A DNA stretch of 64,000 bases from Chamaea fasciata (Eukaryota > Chordata > Aves > Passeriformes > Sylviidae), in NCBI GenBank assembly GCA_029207755.1, contig JARCOQ010000016.1:4407001-4471000 (forward strand), read 5' to 3'. Each line of letters opens with the position of its first letter. Position 1 is the first letter of the stretch. This document shows positions 1 through 13,079 of this stretch, piece after piece. Below the pieces are notes generated by a model that had not been told where the DNA came from, searched no databases, and was given only the letters and a program-made list of their open reading frames with translations. The position numbers and the translations under genes were made by a program.

Positions 1-812
1 ATCATGCACAGATAAGATATATATATATATAGCTACATTACTATAGGTTACATGCTATGTGTCTAACACCATCTGTCATGTACATGTGTGGGTTTTGTTT
101 CAGGGAAGATCTTTAAAATCTGAATCATTCTTATCTGAAACCGCCTCAAAATGTTAAAATAATTTCAGAAGTGGACTTTGACTAATGATTCAGTATGTTG
201 GGGAAAATATAGCTTTGCACCCAGGCTTTGATCACAATGGAGTCTGATTGGCATCAACTTTTAATGTTCAGACATACCTTATTAGGCTTCAGGAACGGCT
301 ATGTAGCTTTAAGAGCTTGGGAAAAAGATCCCCTTGTGCTTTTGCCAGCATCCTGTTACAGATTTCTCTGCTCCCCTTGCTCTTAATGATTTTAGTGGGA
401 AATATGATGGATAGCAGAAAGAAGATCATTCTATTTCCAGTGAAAGTTTTACTACATTGATTTCTTTTTTCCTGTGTTGCTGTTTGTCAAAAGCAGCTGA
501 TGTACAAAATTCAGGTGTCCCTGGGAATTCAACCTGTCACTTCTGTTAAATTTTGACTACTGCTTGCAATGTGAAAAACTTAACTGCTGTGAAAAGTAAT
601 TTATTTTTGCTGTAGTGGCTGATCATTAATGGACTCGGTAGAAAACTGCACGGCATTAAAATAAAACTCCCGTGTATAACTCTAATAACACCTATTTCTA
701 GAGTATAATGCTATGTTGATACAGCAACATTTGGTGCTTGCATCACTTTTTATTGGGGGATCTGAAGTCTTAAACAATATTATTCTTGCTTCATAAAAGC
801 CCAGTAAGTGCT
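1..812. other. Unique AT-rich DNA, no gene seen
   Basis: Apart from a short TA dinucleotide run near 18-31, I see nothing here that supports a gene or a named repeat. The longest open frame, at about 248-460, is 70 codons. It has no recognisable domain and no convincing splice context. Confidence 0.6.
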
Positions 813-905
813 ATCATCCTGGTTTATTAGACAGGGAAACTGGAACAAAGACAAGCAGGGATTTGGACAGAGATGTGATACACTCAGCCTTGCAAAGCCA
901 AATCT
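813..905 (+). repeat. Possible old MIR/L3-type repeat remnant
   Basis: The stretch from 'atcctggtttattagac' through 'agggaaactgg' and 'acaaagacaagcaggg' resembles the conserved part of MIR/L3-type repeats. In those, a CCATTTTACAGA-like segment is followed by GAAACTGAGGC and a segment from a 'cacAGAg...' tract. The match is weak and was made by eye. It could be chance; a profile search against MIR/L3 models would decide. Confidence 0.3.
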
Positions 906-3900
906 ATATGCACAGGCTGGAGCACGTGCTTAATTCTAGCCCTGCTCAGTCACTGGGATATTTTACCAAATCTGTATCTATGTAACCGAAATTCCCGGTC
1001 AATTTGATTAACTGTCAGATGAGTCTTCCTATAACTCACAAGAAATCAGCGGGATTTACGTACAAGATTATTGTTCAGCCCCAGGTTATCTGTTCTGCTG
1101 GATGGGGGCACAGATGAGGACATGTCCTTGAAAGCAGCTTACGGAGCACTGAGCAGCATACCTGGCTGCTCCCATCCTCGCTCTCTCATTCCAGGCAGCT
1201 GCTTTCATGAGCATTAAACTCACCCACTAACAGGGAAAATACCTATTTTTGGACTACTTACTGCAGCTGCTGGAGCAAGTTGCCCTCTGGAGCTCCAGCC
1301 TTGCAAAAAAAAGTAAATATTTACCTGTAGGCTGTTGTTAATGGAAGGATCCTTCCATCCATGTTTACACTGGAAATACTTGCAGTAATTTTGTTTACAG
1401 GCTTTGAATGCTCTTCACTCATTTTACTGTAGGAACTCTGAGTGAATGGCAGCCAAGGCAGTGGGGAACCATGGCTATTCAGAAAAGTGTGGCTAATTTA
1501 TTTACCTACCTTCCCGGAGTGTTGGTTTTCTGGTTTTGTTCTTTAAAAATACTGTAGATCTAGACAATATAAATAATTCAGTATGCAAGTACCGTATTTC
1601 TGGGAATGCTAGCATGAAAATTGCTAAATATGCATTTAATTTAAGCTCGATTAGGCAACTGATTCTGTTCTAACACAGTCATAATTAAAATGTAGTGTTT
1701 TGAGTTTTGAGCCATTACAGGGACCCTGGGCTCCATGGCTAATTAGAGGGATCCCCTTTGGGCTGGCAGGCTGGATGCCTCAGAATGTGAGGCAGCAACT
1801 GGGATCCCAAGGGTGGGGCTTGGAAGGGTGATGGGAGAGAGGCTCATCCCAATGGAAGAGGTGAAATACTGCAGAGGCAAACAAAGCATCCCCTCCTGTT
1901 CATCTTGTTGCCCTGCAAGGGATGTCTCAGTGACCTGTGGCAGCGGAGTGACTGCTGCACATCTCCATGTCCTGCTCTGTTGGGAATTTCTGTTGTCTGC
2001 TCAGGCCTGGAGGATGGAGGAAGCAGCTGAAATGAACCTTGGGATGGAAAAGTCTGGATTACATCCAGGCTACATCCACTACAATGCCCTCAGCAGGAGC
2101 TGGGCTCTGGATCTCACTAGAGACCCATCAGTGTTATAAATGGAGTGTTGCTGGGAGTAGACCAAAGGAAAGCAATTTCCTAAAAATTGCTTGGGCAGAG
2201 TCGTGGGGTCATGGTGAAGTTCTCCTGTTTTCAAAGGTGTTCTTGCTCTGGAGCTCACTCTACCTTTGGGAAACTGGCAGTTATATAATTTTTGATGTGA
2301 TGCCAAACTGAAGGCTGTGTCCTGCGACCCATCCTTGCCTGTGACAGAAGATATGCCCTGGAAATGTAGATAATCTTGCAAAGCTGGGTCACTGAGCTGC
2401 TTTTCTGGCTGGTAGAAAGGTGAGATGGGCAACTAGAGATAGTTGTGAGTGAAATCCATACATGCTCCTTTTGCTTTGGCAGTGTCCTGGCAGCTCTATC
2501 ACCAAGACCTGGCAAAAGGGGCCCTCAGTGGGTCTGGCTGGGCAAACTGGGGACAGGTGTCTGCTGTGTGACACAGCTGGGTATGACTACACCATCAACG
2601 TGAGGCTGTTGCTTTCCAATTCTGGTTTATTTTTTCCCCCTTGTTCTTTGGGTTTTTTTCCCCTCTTCCCTCTCTAATCACCAGAGCTCCCTGCTGCCTG
2701 CAATTTGTCTGGGCAGCTCTCCGAGTCACAGTGAACATGTCCGACACAGCTTAAATCTTGATCTGAGCAAATCTCTTTTAGGCTTTCTCATTTCAACAAA
2801 GCCCTTGTTCAGCTGCATTAGTTCCAAGGAGTGCCAGACCACTGCTCAGTCGATTATCTGGAAGCCTGGTTGCCTTTAGCATACACAGAGGGTTTTGACA
2901 TGCCCCTTATTCATAACGTGGGAGCAAACTCTTGGCGTGGGGTGAGAAATTCAGAGTGAGAACGAGCACCAAATCCTTGGTCCCCACAAGTTCTGCAGGG
3001 TCTCCTCTGCATTTGCACTGAATTTCTTCCCTTTCTTTCTTGATGTCTCGTGCAACTGGGAACTGGTTGCTCCCTTCTGGTGAACCTTGCTTTAATTGGG
3101 ACAGCTGGTAATGGGACATCTTCCCTTGGCTGTTGTAGACCTACCTGAGTGTAGCACTTAAATCCTTTTCTCTGTGACTGATACCACCCCAGTCAGGGCA
3201 GTGGTGTTCTCCAGAGAGCCTTGCTGAGCTCAGCAGGTTCCCAGAGCAGGAGATGGAGTCTGTCCTTGCTGCTTTTGGGCAAGGCTGAAATGAGGCAGGC
3301 TTTAGGAAATTGGGTTTGTTTCTCCACATTTTAGTTGCTGATATTTTTTTTTGTTCCATTGCCTGAAATATTATTTTCTGAGGGCTTTTATATTTAATAA
3401 CAGGTTTTGCATTCCAGTTTCCTGTGAGGCTTTTGTGTGTGTATATACAGACACCAGATGAAATGCTGAAATGCGTATTTGTAATTTGAGTTTATAAGTG
3501 AAGTGGGTTGCTTTTCTCTCCCAGAGGTTAATGGTTCCGCACATCCACTGCCACATCTTACACAATTTGGAAGTAATCTCTTAAAGCAAAGATGTTTTTC
3601 TTTGCAGACTGCTTATTGTAACACATTATATCGTATAATATCATTCTGTTCAACAACACTTTTCTGTTGTGCAAACAGCACAGAAAAAAAGGAGGGGGAA
3701 AGGGGAATAAATAAGCAGACACACCAGCAGAAATCCTCCTTTGCTGGTGCCCAAATTGCTCTCAGGGAAACGGACACATTTGTATTCTGTCACTGCTACC
3801 ATGACCAAGGAGATCTCCTAGTCCCAGAGCTCCAATTTAGAAAATCTTGCTGTACAGCGCTTTGAAGAAAAAGGGTTTCTCAAGTGAAAAACCCAGTGAT

Positions 3901-6391
3901 TGTGGAAATGAACGGCTGATGGCACTGCGGGGGATCTCTGAAGTGGGGTCCAGCCCTGGGGCTGGTCCTGCAGGGCAGGGAGGCTGTGGGTGGGTGGCAT
4001 TTCTGATCCACAGCAGCGCCACCGTGGGAGGGATGGGCTGAGCTGGGAGCAGGGGGAGTGCCTGGCACAGGGTGAGGACAAATCCAGGCTGTGAGGCTCC
4101 AGGGATGCTTCCCTGGGACAGAACCTTCCTCTCCACAGCTGTGTCTGTCCAAGCACGGGAAAATACCATGGAAGACGGGCAGTGGCTGCTGGTTAAGGTA
4201 AAATCCTGCAGTCCCTGCTGAGGTGTCTCTACCCAGTGCAGAACCTGCTCCTGAGCTGGGCCCCCGTGATGTGATATTTTGTATTTGGGCTCAAGTTCTC
4301 CACTTCTCCCCTATCCAGCATTAAAGAATCATATCTTGCTTTAAACTCAGGTCAGCCTCCACTCCCCAAGTCTTGTGTTTCAGGCTTACTATAAATTATT
4401 TAACCCAGGAGGCAGCTTGGCTGTGATGTGGGCAAGTGCTCTTTATGCTAAAGGCATAGATGGCAGTCACGCAGCCTCTAGAATTTGCAGAGATATTTGC
4501 ATTCTTTCTTTTTTCCTCTGAAAAGGTGGCATAACTGTGAGTCAGCATTGTGATGTGTCTGATCTCAAGGACCTCACATGATGTGCTCTGAGAAGAGGAC
4601 ACTCCAGGTTCTATTTTTCCCACTGTTCCAGTGAGTTTTTTAAAGCACACCCCCTGCCAAACAAACCATCCGCCAGTCCCCTGGCACTGCAGAAACCCTT
4701 CCCAAAGCTGCCCCAAAGAACGTGCCCCTGCTGAGTGCCAGTGTCAGGCTGAGATTGGAGCTCAGGTGTCCTCATTTCCTGCTCCTGCTAATTGCCAGCT
4801 GCTCCCTGGTGCCGTGTAGTGATGGAGGAACAATAAGTATTCAAGAAACTTAGCAAAACCCAAGGCATTTCACTGAACTTTCTGTTGAATAATGGTGAAA
4901 AAGGGTGCTTGGATTCAGTGATGTCAGAAAACGTGAAACCAGCCAGCAGCTGCCAGGGAGCCTGAGAAAAAGCAATCTCCAGTGGTTTGCAGCATAGCCA
5001 GCTCTTCTTTTTTTGATGGCAAAGAAAGATGAAACACTACAAAGATATTCCCAGGGAGAAAATAGATGTCATACAACATTTAAATAGATCCTTTCAAGAA
5101 GGAGAGCTGCAGAAACCCTTATAACTAGCTCATGAGTGTGAACCTGCTGATTTTTTTTTCTAAAGACTGGTAGGACAGATAGCAGGCTTTAAATACACAG
5201 CTCTGTTGTCTTGAGAGCTTAATTCTATTGTCCAGCTTTTGCCTGAATGTACAAGGTAATAATAAAAGCAATGCAGGAAGCAGGTCTGTAACTACAAAAT
5301 GTGTGCTTAAAAGAGCTTTGTACTCTACAAAGCAAGACATTTTGAAAAAGAGAACTAGTTAAAATGGAAGTTTTAAAGACTACATAGGGATTCATGGTAA
5401 TAGAGAGAACACAAGTGGCAAAGAAACTTCTCGTGTAGTGGAACTGAAATATTGATAAGTGGGATATCAAGGGGGAATATAAGAAATGGAGAGAGCCTAG
5501 AGGTGGCAATTTCTTTCCTGGAGAGCTGTGTGCACTGTGGAATGAAGGCAGTTGTCCACTTCTAAATCAGGAATGATTTAAATTTGATGTTCGTATCAAA
5601 AGGCAGCTCAGTATACCTCCATCAATTTTCAGAAAGATGTAATAGCTGAAAAGACCCCCTGATCCCGAAACATGCGCATATATGTTAGGAAACAGTGCTT
5701 TAGGGACAGGGTGTCCATTGGTTTTTGGTAAAAAATGCTCTCGAAGTGTATGCAGAAGGGAAGGAACAGGCTGTAAGTTCCCCTCAGTGCTTCCCACCCT
5801 GTCCCCACTGCAGACCTGCTGCAGTTTCTTCCTTTCTTCTCCGTGACCCCTGGGGCTCTGCTCTTTGGTGCTCATTGCTCTGGGGAGCCCAGTGCTCTCC
5901 CAGGCTCTTTCCCTGCCCTTGCCTGCAGCAGGACTTGGAATCTCTGCAGGGAGCTCTGACTGTGCCCTGAGCCCTTCAGTTTTTCTGATTGTCCACATGA
6001 ACAAGTCGCCCCGTTCCCTGCAGAGCCATTTCCGTGGCTGCTGAGCCTGTCCCAGCCCATCCCTGTGCTTCACTCTCATCCTCCTCTCCCTCCACTGCTC
6101 CCTGCGTTCACTCCTCAGAGGCTGACACGACATTGCAGGACCCCACTGAGCACAATCCTGCTTCACCTGGTTCTTGCCAGAAAAGAAAAATCCAGCTGGA
6201 TACCAGCTTGATTTGAAGCAGTTCCACTGGATTTACCGTGGTCTTAGTGTTGAACCCTGCTTCATTAGTATGTGCTGATGAATTTGATTAGAGCTGGCCT
6301 ATGGACTAGAAAATCTGAACGTTTTTGGGCTGCATTGTGTCTGTGAGCTACAAGGTGATCTGTCTTTATTTCTTTATTTCCTGCATTCATC
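906..6391. other. Unique DNA with GC-richer patches, no gene seen
   Basis: No interpretable gene is seen. GC-richer patches around 3.9-4.2 kb and 5.75-6.15 kb carry overlapping open frames on both strands, up to 199 codons on the minus strand. That is the pattern expected where stops are rare, not evidence of coding. A T-rich patch lies near 2630-2670. Confidence 0.5.
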
Positions 6392-6631
6392 TTGGGAGAA
6401 GAAGGGCCACATCTAAAGGAGTCTGATAACAGCTCTGAGTGTTTCAGAGCAGGGGATGCAGGTGACCATGACCGAACAAATGACTCATCTCCAGAGGTGC
6501 TGTCAGAGACTGACTTGCCTCAAGTTCCTACACAAATATCATTCATATTCCTCTGTCAAGGTGAATTCGAAGTATCTGTTGACTGTGATGGAAGCAAAGA
6601 TGTTGTGAATGTAGAATTCTTCTGCTCGTAG
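6392..6631 (+). other. Open stretch, weak candidate exon
   Basis: A plus-strand frame stays open from 6392 to a double stop (TAGTAA) at 6629-6634. Its predicted residues are acidic and serine-rich (for example DNSSECFRAGDAGDHDRTND). A pyrimidine-rich run at about 6361-6390 lies upstream, but the adjacent AG at 6396-6397 follows GGG, a poor acceptor. Possible internal donors lie after 6461, 6496 and 6560. None of these three leaves a reading phase that joins in frame to the better exon candidate at 11502. I recognise no protein family. It could be a terminal exon of an unknown transcript or, more likely, a chance open frame. Confidence 0.15.
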
Positions 6632-9600
6632 TAAGGAGGAAAACGAAAGAGGAAGCTTTTATGCTGTTGTATAAAATGTTTACTCATAATGGACATTTAA
6701 AAGAAAGATATAAACCTAAAGAGGCAAAGGAACTCTTTCCTGCGATTTTTTTATGAATTCTGTACCCCTGCCTTTCCTGTTTCAGTCACTAAATATGAAT
6801 ATTAAGTAAAAATTCTTTAAAACAGCATATTAATTATTGCATCATCATTTTTGGACCCTATTTGGTATAGGCAACACGAAGTCTGTGTCTAGGGCTCAGA
6901 GCTGCCTCCTTTTCCCATTTAATGCTTCCCAAGGATGGACTTTTCTCCAAAGCTTGCACTAACATCGGTGCAGGGTCAGGACAAAGAAAAGGGGGGAATA
7001 AGGGGTTTGCTGCAGAGTTTAGGGGGGTTTAGTTACACGATGTTTGTACCGGCAGCGTGGAAAGAGGCAGCCCGTGGATGACGCACTCGTGGCACCTGTG
7101 GTGTGTCCTTTTTCTGCAGGGAGCTCTTGTTTCTGATGACACCCCCCAGAAGGGGATGTGGGGCTGAATTGTGACCTTTGCAGGGGCAGGGCTGCACTGC
7201 TCGGGGCTCCTCTTCTCCCCAGGTGTGTGGCACATTAGGAGGGACATGGCTGGGGAGTGTCAGTGTCCTTGTAAATCAGCCCCTGGGCACCCAGAAGTTG
7301 CATTTAAAAACTCTGCAGTGGCTTTTAGAAGCAAAGAGTGCATCAGTTCTGTGACTGCAAGCACAGCTCTGTTGCAGGGGGACAAATCTGCTGCTGATGG
7401 AGGACAGAGACCAACCGGTGGCTTTTACTGATTGTAGTTAAAATACATCTCTTCTTATTGTAAAGCTGATAAAATTTTGAGAGGTTTCTTGTACTTACAG
7501 GCTCAGCTGAGCAGATTAAACATTACATAATGTGCCTCTCAGGGGCAGTGCATGATTAATGAATGCTTACAAAGTGCTTTGTTAAATATGACATAGTACT
7601 AATGTCTCTCGTAACAGAAAAACCAAGGAGGGGTTGGTAAAAGTTGTGTTCCCTGAAAAGGCATCCTTTAAGATTTTTTTTTTTTTTGCCAAAAGTAATC
7701 TACTGAATGAAGTAAAATGAACTTTGAATTATGTGCAGTATCAAGCAAACCCAGATTTCTCTTCTTGTATTGGAAGAGGAGCTTAGCTGCTCAGGAACTC
7801 GCCAATACAGTCACACCAACTTTAGCAAAGGCAATGTGGAGGCCAATAATTTAACTGGCAACTTCCCTGTGCCATCAAGGATAAAGAAGGAATATAACCT
7901 GAAGCTAAAAGGAGACATTTTTGAAATGACTACTGCTGTGATAGCTGAACTTTGATTTATTTTTAATATTTTGCATTGACAAATGAATCCAAGTGGAGCC
8001 TTGACTTTCAGATTTCTCTGCAATAAAAAATATTTTTGGACATAATAATTCTAAGGACTCCATTTTGGAAAAGCGGGAAAAGAAAAAGTATTCCAAGGTA
8101 TATATATGTCTGTGTATGTAGCTGGAAGACAAATTACAGGTCTATTCAATTAAAAATAAATATTTTTAAAGACCCTACCAGGAATAATTTTGTAGCACTA
8201 GACTGCTGAAAATCAACGTGGATATATTGGCTTTCATTTTTGACAGCTGAAGATCTGGCCTTCAATTTTGCTGCCTCTAATTTAAACTCAGGATAACCTA
8301 ATATTGGTGTTACATGTGTCTTTCTATATCTTCTCCCAGAGAGAATACTCTCAGTATTGAGAGGAAAAATCAATATAGATTCATGTCTTGTATCTTCATG
8401 ACACTTCCTTGCAGTGGCTGTCACTGGGAGGAACGGGGGACTGAGTTCAGAGGCAGAGGGATGGTAGATAAGCTCAGTTTTGTTAAGGATTTAGAAAATT
8501 GACCTTGTTCAGGAGCATTTGCAGATCTTACCTACTTTCTTCCAAGGAGATCCTAGTACTACTTTGATTTTTCCAGCTGCTTTGTTTTCCAATTACATTA
8601 CAGTTTTTTTTTTTTATTTTATTTTAAAATGCATTTTCTCTTTCTTTCTTAAAAAGAGAAAAGGGGAAATAAAAGTTGCTGTGTTTGTGAAAGTGAGAGG
8701 TTTAAAACGCTGGATTTTAAATTTCCTTGTTAATTTTACACTGAGAGTGAAAAATTCCAGCATGGTGATGTTTTGCATCCATATTTTAGTGAGACAAGTG
8801 AGGATACGTGGCACAGTGTAGTAGAGGCCAGACATGAATCTCAGTTTTACCACCAGCCTTTCAAGCACCCCAAACCTGACTTCTTGGGTTTAGTTTGGAC
8901 AGACACTCAAGTCATTCATTGCTGCCACTGCGTCCTGAGAAGTTGGTGAGTGATTTTCTACTTTGGGTTTCTTTTTAGAGACAAGATGGAGCATTTGCTT
9001 AGGGTAAGGCTACGACTGGTGTAAATTCATCCCTGAAAACACAAGCTTTCCTTTTCTCCCTTCGTGGGAGCAAATGGACTGGCCAAGCACCAGTGGACTG
9101 GTTTGCAAAGAGAAAAGTGGCTGATGGCAATTTATCTTCAGCTGGGAATTTGCCAGAAGAGCTCAGGACATGCAAATAAGGCTGTATTTTCCTTCAGACA
9201 TCTGATAAAGGAGATTACAGACATGCCATAGGAGTACGCCTGGAGAGTCCAAGAATTTTAAATCCTTGGGAAGACCAACAAAACTCACAATATTGGCAAA
9301 AAAAAAAATCTTCAATTGGCCACATTTTCAACCATGGTGTATGAGGACATTTTCTGACTTTGGAGTCTGCAAATTTCAGATCATAAGAGCTCTTTATGAT
9401 TTATATCCTATGAACACAAGCTTCTGTGGTACTTCATTTCATATCATTTATTATTGCCCTGAATGTTAAGCGGCATTTCTTATTGCCTGTATAAACTATA
9501 CAACTACAATGATTTATTTCTTGAAAGAGTACCAAAATTCTATTTGATTAAAAAGCCCCACAAATCCCTTGAAACTATCAAGTACAGCTTTTGTGACATA

Positions 9601-11501
9601 TTTTTTTAAAAGAATTAATGTTCCTGAATATTTAATCTTTTAGTAATGTTGTATATAAAGTCAAGTAGTTGACTGACATTTGGATTATGACTATGAAATG
9701 CTGTACCGCATAAAAAATGTGGTATTGTTTTTGGAGTACTGTACCCAGGTATTTAAAACTGCTGCAGGACCTTATGCCCCTTCATAAATCATGTGGGACT
9801 GAAACATTAATAACCAAAATTAGTTGGTGATTGTGTTGTTAATGTTTTCAAAATGAAAAAGGGCTTAATACTGCTTTGCTTGGAGGTATTAATGGCTGCT
9901 GTTATGGCTGTTGTATGTTTTGTTTATTTGCAGTGCTGCTCAGTGGTGATGGATATACTCACCTCTTTCATTTATGGTAAATACAGAGACCAATTAAGTG
10001 CTCCTTTGTGTGGTGATGGATGGAACAAAAGCCAGCTGGGACCCAGGGCAATGAGCTGTGCAAAACTAATGAGCAACAGAGCCAAATGGACACAGGTTTT
10101 CCAGTAGATTAATTGCAAACTCTGGTTTGACTGGTTAATGCTGTATCCTTCTGTATTCTTGAGATGCAAAAAAAAAGGGAAAAACTCGGCAAAAAGAGAG
10201 AGAGAGGCAGTGCTTAGCTCAGGACAAAGCCAGGAGCAAGAGTGGAATAGTGGGAATAGTGCTCACTGGGAAGGGAGTGTTGGGATTCTGGAAAGAAAAC
10301 CTTATTGTTTGGGGTTTTTCACTTGTGTGTTGAGAAACCAGAATTATGTTGTATTTTTTTTTTTTTTTGTGGTGAAAAAGCAGAACTACACCCAAGAAAC
10401 ACTTGATTTGTCTCAGCTTGTTTTCTTTCCTTTGGCAAACAAGTGGGCTACTGAGACCTGCGCTCACCTTGGGAGCAATCCCTTGGGAGAACAGGGAGCA
10501 CAGGAAGGAAATGGGGAATGTTCTGCTTTTCAACAGAAACAACACAGAACAGACTTCTGTGCAAGGCATGGTGGGAGTCAGGGGCGATATCAAAGGTGAG
10601 GGCGTTAATGGTTGTATTTGAAGTCCTAAAACCAAATTGGTTTATTTGCAGTAGTTGTGAGCAACACTGATGGACTGGGAGTGGAACCTGAGTGCAGCTG
10701 GTGACTTGATTCATGTAGGGCTCAGCAGGCACACTGAAATTATCTACTACAGCATTTCAGTGTTATTATTTTTTACTGATACCACTGAAAGAAGAGATTC
10801 AAGGATTTCTAGGATGAGAATGCAAAGGGTTCTCTGCAGGGGGAAAAATTCTCAAGGGATTTTTTTCTGACATTGATGAGAGCAAGTTGGACACTTGGGA
10901 TTTATGGTAACCTCCTGGCAGCAAGATAATGCCTTGGGGAGGTGGGCTAAAAATTGCCAGCATACCCTTTGCTAAAGAATACTGCACTGTGTGACTCACT
11001 GGGAATGAAATATGGGGGAATATTCATTCTCAGCCCACCAAATAGGTTTACTGTTTGCTCTATTGTTAAATTGTCTTCTTTACTCATGGATTTGGGAACA
11101 TCTTGTTCACTACAACTTAGTCACAAACATGTCCTGGTACAGTGACTACAAAAGTCCAGTTGGAAGAGCTGGTGGCTGTATCTATTGAAACTCCTGCTGC
11201 AACGTGGTTTTTATTCTTTATAGGAGTCATTGTTCTGAAGTCTTGAGCACTTATGAGAGGCTATTCTTATTTGTTCCTTCAAAAATGTCATTGGTGGGGT
11301 AAATTGTTTAGAGGGGTATCGTAGTCTGCTTTTTCTAAGGAATGGTCTCTCTTGACTGGTATAGTAATTGTATTAATTAGTTCAGTTCAGCTGTGACAAT
11401 ATAAAGGTATACAGAGCACTGTGGTAAGTTTTTTCACTTTATTTTTATGATTTTCCTTGATTTTTATTTATATGATTATGTGATTTCTCTTCCACTTTTA
11501 G
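6632..11501. other. Mostly unique AT-rich DNA, no firm feature
   Basis: No gene is supported. Homopolymer runs lie at 7674-7687 (T14), 8606-8615 (T) and 10354-10368 (T15). Open frames at about 7731-7955 (74 codons) and 9853-10107 (84 codons) have no recognisable domain. The second begins with a hydrophobic run but crosses a plausible splice acceptor (TTTGTTTATTTGCAG, ending about 9932), which makes its length hard to interpret. The pyrimidine-rich stretch upstream of 11502 belongs to the exon candidate there. Confidence 0.5.
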
Positions 11502-11624
11502 TGGAAGGACACCAAAACTTCAGGTGAACAAGCCAGAACCTGGGGGTAAAAACTCTCAGAAGAGAATGTTATCTTGTGATCCCAATGATGAAATGGAAAA
11601 AGAGCTGCTTTCATCTGACAGCTG
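11502..11624 (+). CDS. Putative internal coding exon of an unidentified gene
   Basis: A pyrimidine-rich tract at about 11484-11499 ends in the acceptor TTTTAG at 11496-11501. The donor GTAAAG begins at 11625. The enclosed 123 bp is a multiple of three and is open in only one plus-strand phase: the first base completes a codon and the last two bases (TG) start one. A 123-bp exon in this phase could be included or skipped without shifting the frame. The frame gives a polar peptide starting GRTPKLQVNKPEPGG and ending EMEKELLSSDS, rich in K, E, D and S, as in a disordered linker rather than a folded domain. I do not recognise the protein. No neighbouring exon could be assigned in phase, so this could be a lone exon in large introns, an alternative exon, or a chance match to splice consensus. 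Codon choice looks coding-like, but that is a judgement by eye. Confidence 0.38.
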
Positions 11625-13079
11625 GTAAAGATTTTTGTTTAGAATAAGGAAAATTCTGTTCTGCTCAAAGGGTCTGCCACTCTCTGAGGGTATGGGGGTT
11701 GCAGAAAAGGAAAACCTTCTTGTGAATGGAAAAGAAAAGGAACTGCTGCTAAGCAGCTCCCTGCTATGTACAGCGTCTTTAAAGGCTGACAGTTCACCTG
11801 ACTGGAGGTTTCAATCCACTTTCACCACAGCATTTCAGGACAAACTGATACAGGATCCTGGGGGGCAGCTTGGAGAAAGAAAAGAAGCAGTGATTCTGTA
11901 GTTGCTGGCTTTGTTGAAAAAGCAAACAAATATTGCTTCAGGAGAATACTGGATTTCTTCCCTTTTAAAGGAAACAGCATCAGCATGTCTTGCCTCCCTT
12001 CCTGTGCCTGCGTTTTCCTGTATTTTCTGTATGAAGCCACACCCCAGCTCCATTCCCTGAACCCCGCAGGACACACCTGTGCTGCAGGCAGCAGGGATGT
12101 GTCCTGTGCAGCCCCTTGGACACCAGCTCTGACCTGCCAGGAGATCAAGGCTCCAGATGCCCGCAGCCCTGGGCAGCACAGGCTTGCTTTGAGCTCTGCC
12201 ATGTAGGGAGATATTACAGAGCAGCCAAGGGAGGGATTTTCATTGCCAGGCTACAAGAAACCTTATGAATCTCTTCGAGGAGAGCAGCCCTAAAGGCAGG
12301 TATTCCAAAAGGCAGTCACCTGCTGCGGAGACGCTTTTTTCTCATCCCCCTTGTACGTATAAATTTTGAATAACCCCTCCAATATATGACTTTTAGGTCT
12401 GATTTCATTAAGCTGGAGACCAAACTGAGGCCATAGGCCAAAAATCCCATCTGGCCGTTTGGACCTGGCTGGGCTGCAGTGAGGAGCTGGCAGTGCTGGT
12501 CCGTGAGGATCTGCAGGCTGGTGGGCTCTGCATGCAAGTGGAGCAGATCTGGTCCCTGCTCCTGTCCCTGTGGTGTCACAGGGCCACTCAGTGGGGTAAG
12601 TGACTCTGTTTTGGCTTGGGGGCCCCTGGGGTCAACCCGTGTTAATGTGTTCTGGCTGTGAGGTGACATCCCAGGCAGAGAGGGCAGAGGAACTGCTGCT
12701 GAAAACTTAAATGGTACCTGTGGAGGCTGAGTGAGATTTCACAGGTGACAGCCATTGCTCACTACGTATTCCTGCTGCTGGGGGCTTGGAATACATTCCC
12801 CCATCCTCCACAGAGCCTTGATACAGACAGATATGGTGCCTGCTATTGCAGCTAAATATTCAGAGATAAGTATTCCTCAGCAGAGCATTGAGGGGGTGAA
12901 GAACAAAAAAATTCGAGTTTGGACTGAATTCTTTGGCTTCCTAGCTTGAACGGTGTCTGTTCAAGGACCATGGAAGGTGGCCCTTCTCTCCCCGTGGTGT
13001 CACCTCTCACGGTCTGGACCTGTGCGGTGTATTGTGAAGTGTCTCTTCTGGAGCACGAAATCGAGCCTGTCCGGGAGAA
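11625..13079. other. Probable flank or intron of the exon candidate
   Basis: No second exon could be placed with confidence. Overlapping open frames on both strands at about 11.8-12.7 kb reflect GC-richer sequence. No named repeat is recognised. Confidence 0.4.

Noticed and set aside
5567..6166. 199-codon minus-strand open frame
   Set aside because: It is the longest frame in the window, but it lies in GC-richer DNA with overlapping frames on the other strand and has no recognised domain, repeat-protein pattern or splice logic.
9853..10107. 84-codon frame with a hydrophobic start, possible signal peptide
   Set aside because: The hydrophobic run comes from a T/G-rich tract ending in a splice-acceptor-like sequence. 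No family or conserved cysteine pattern was recognised.
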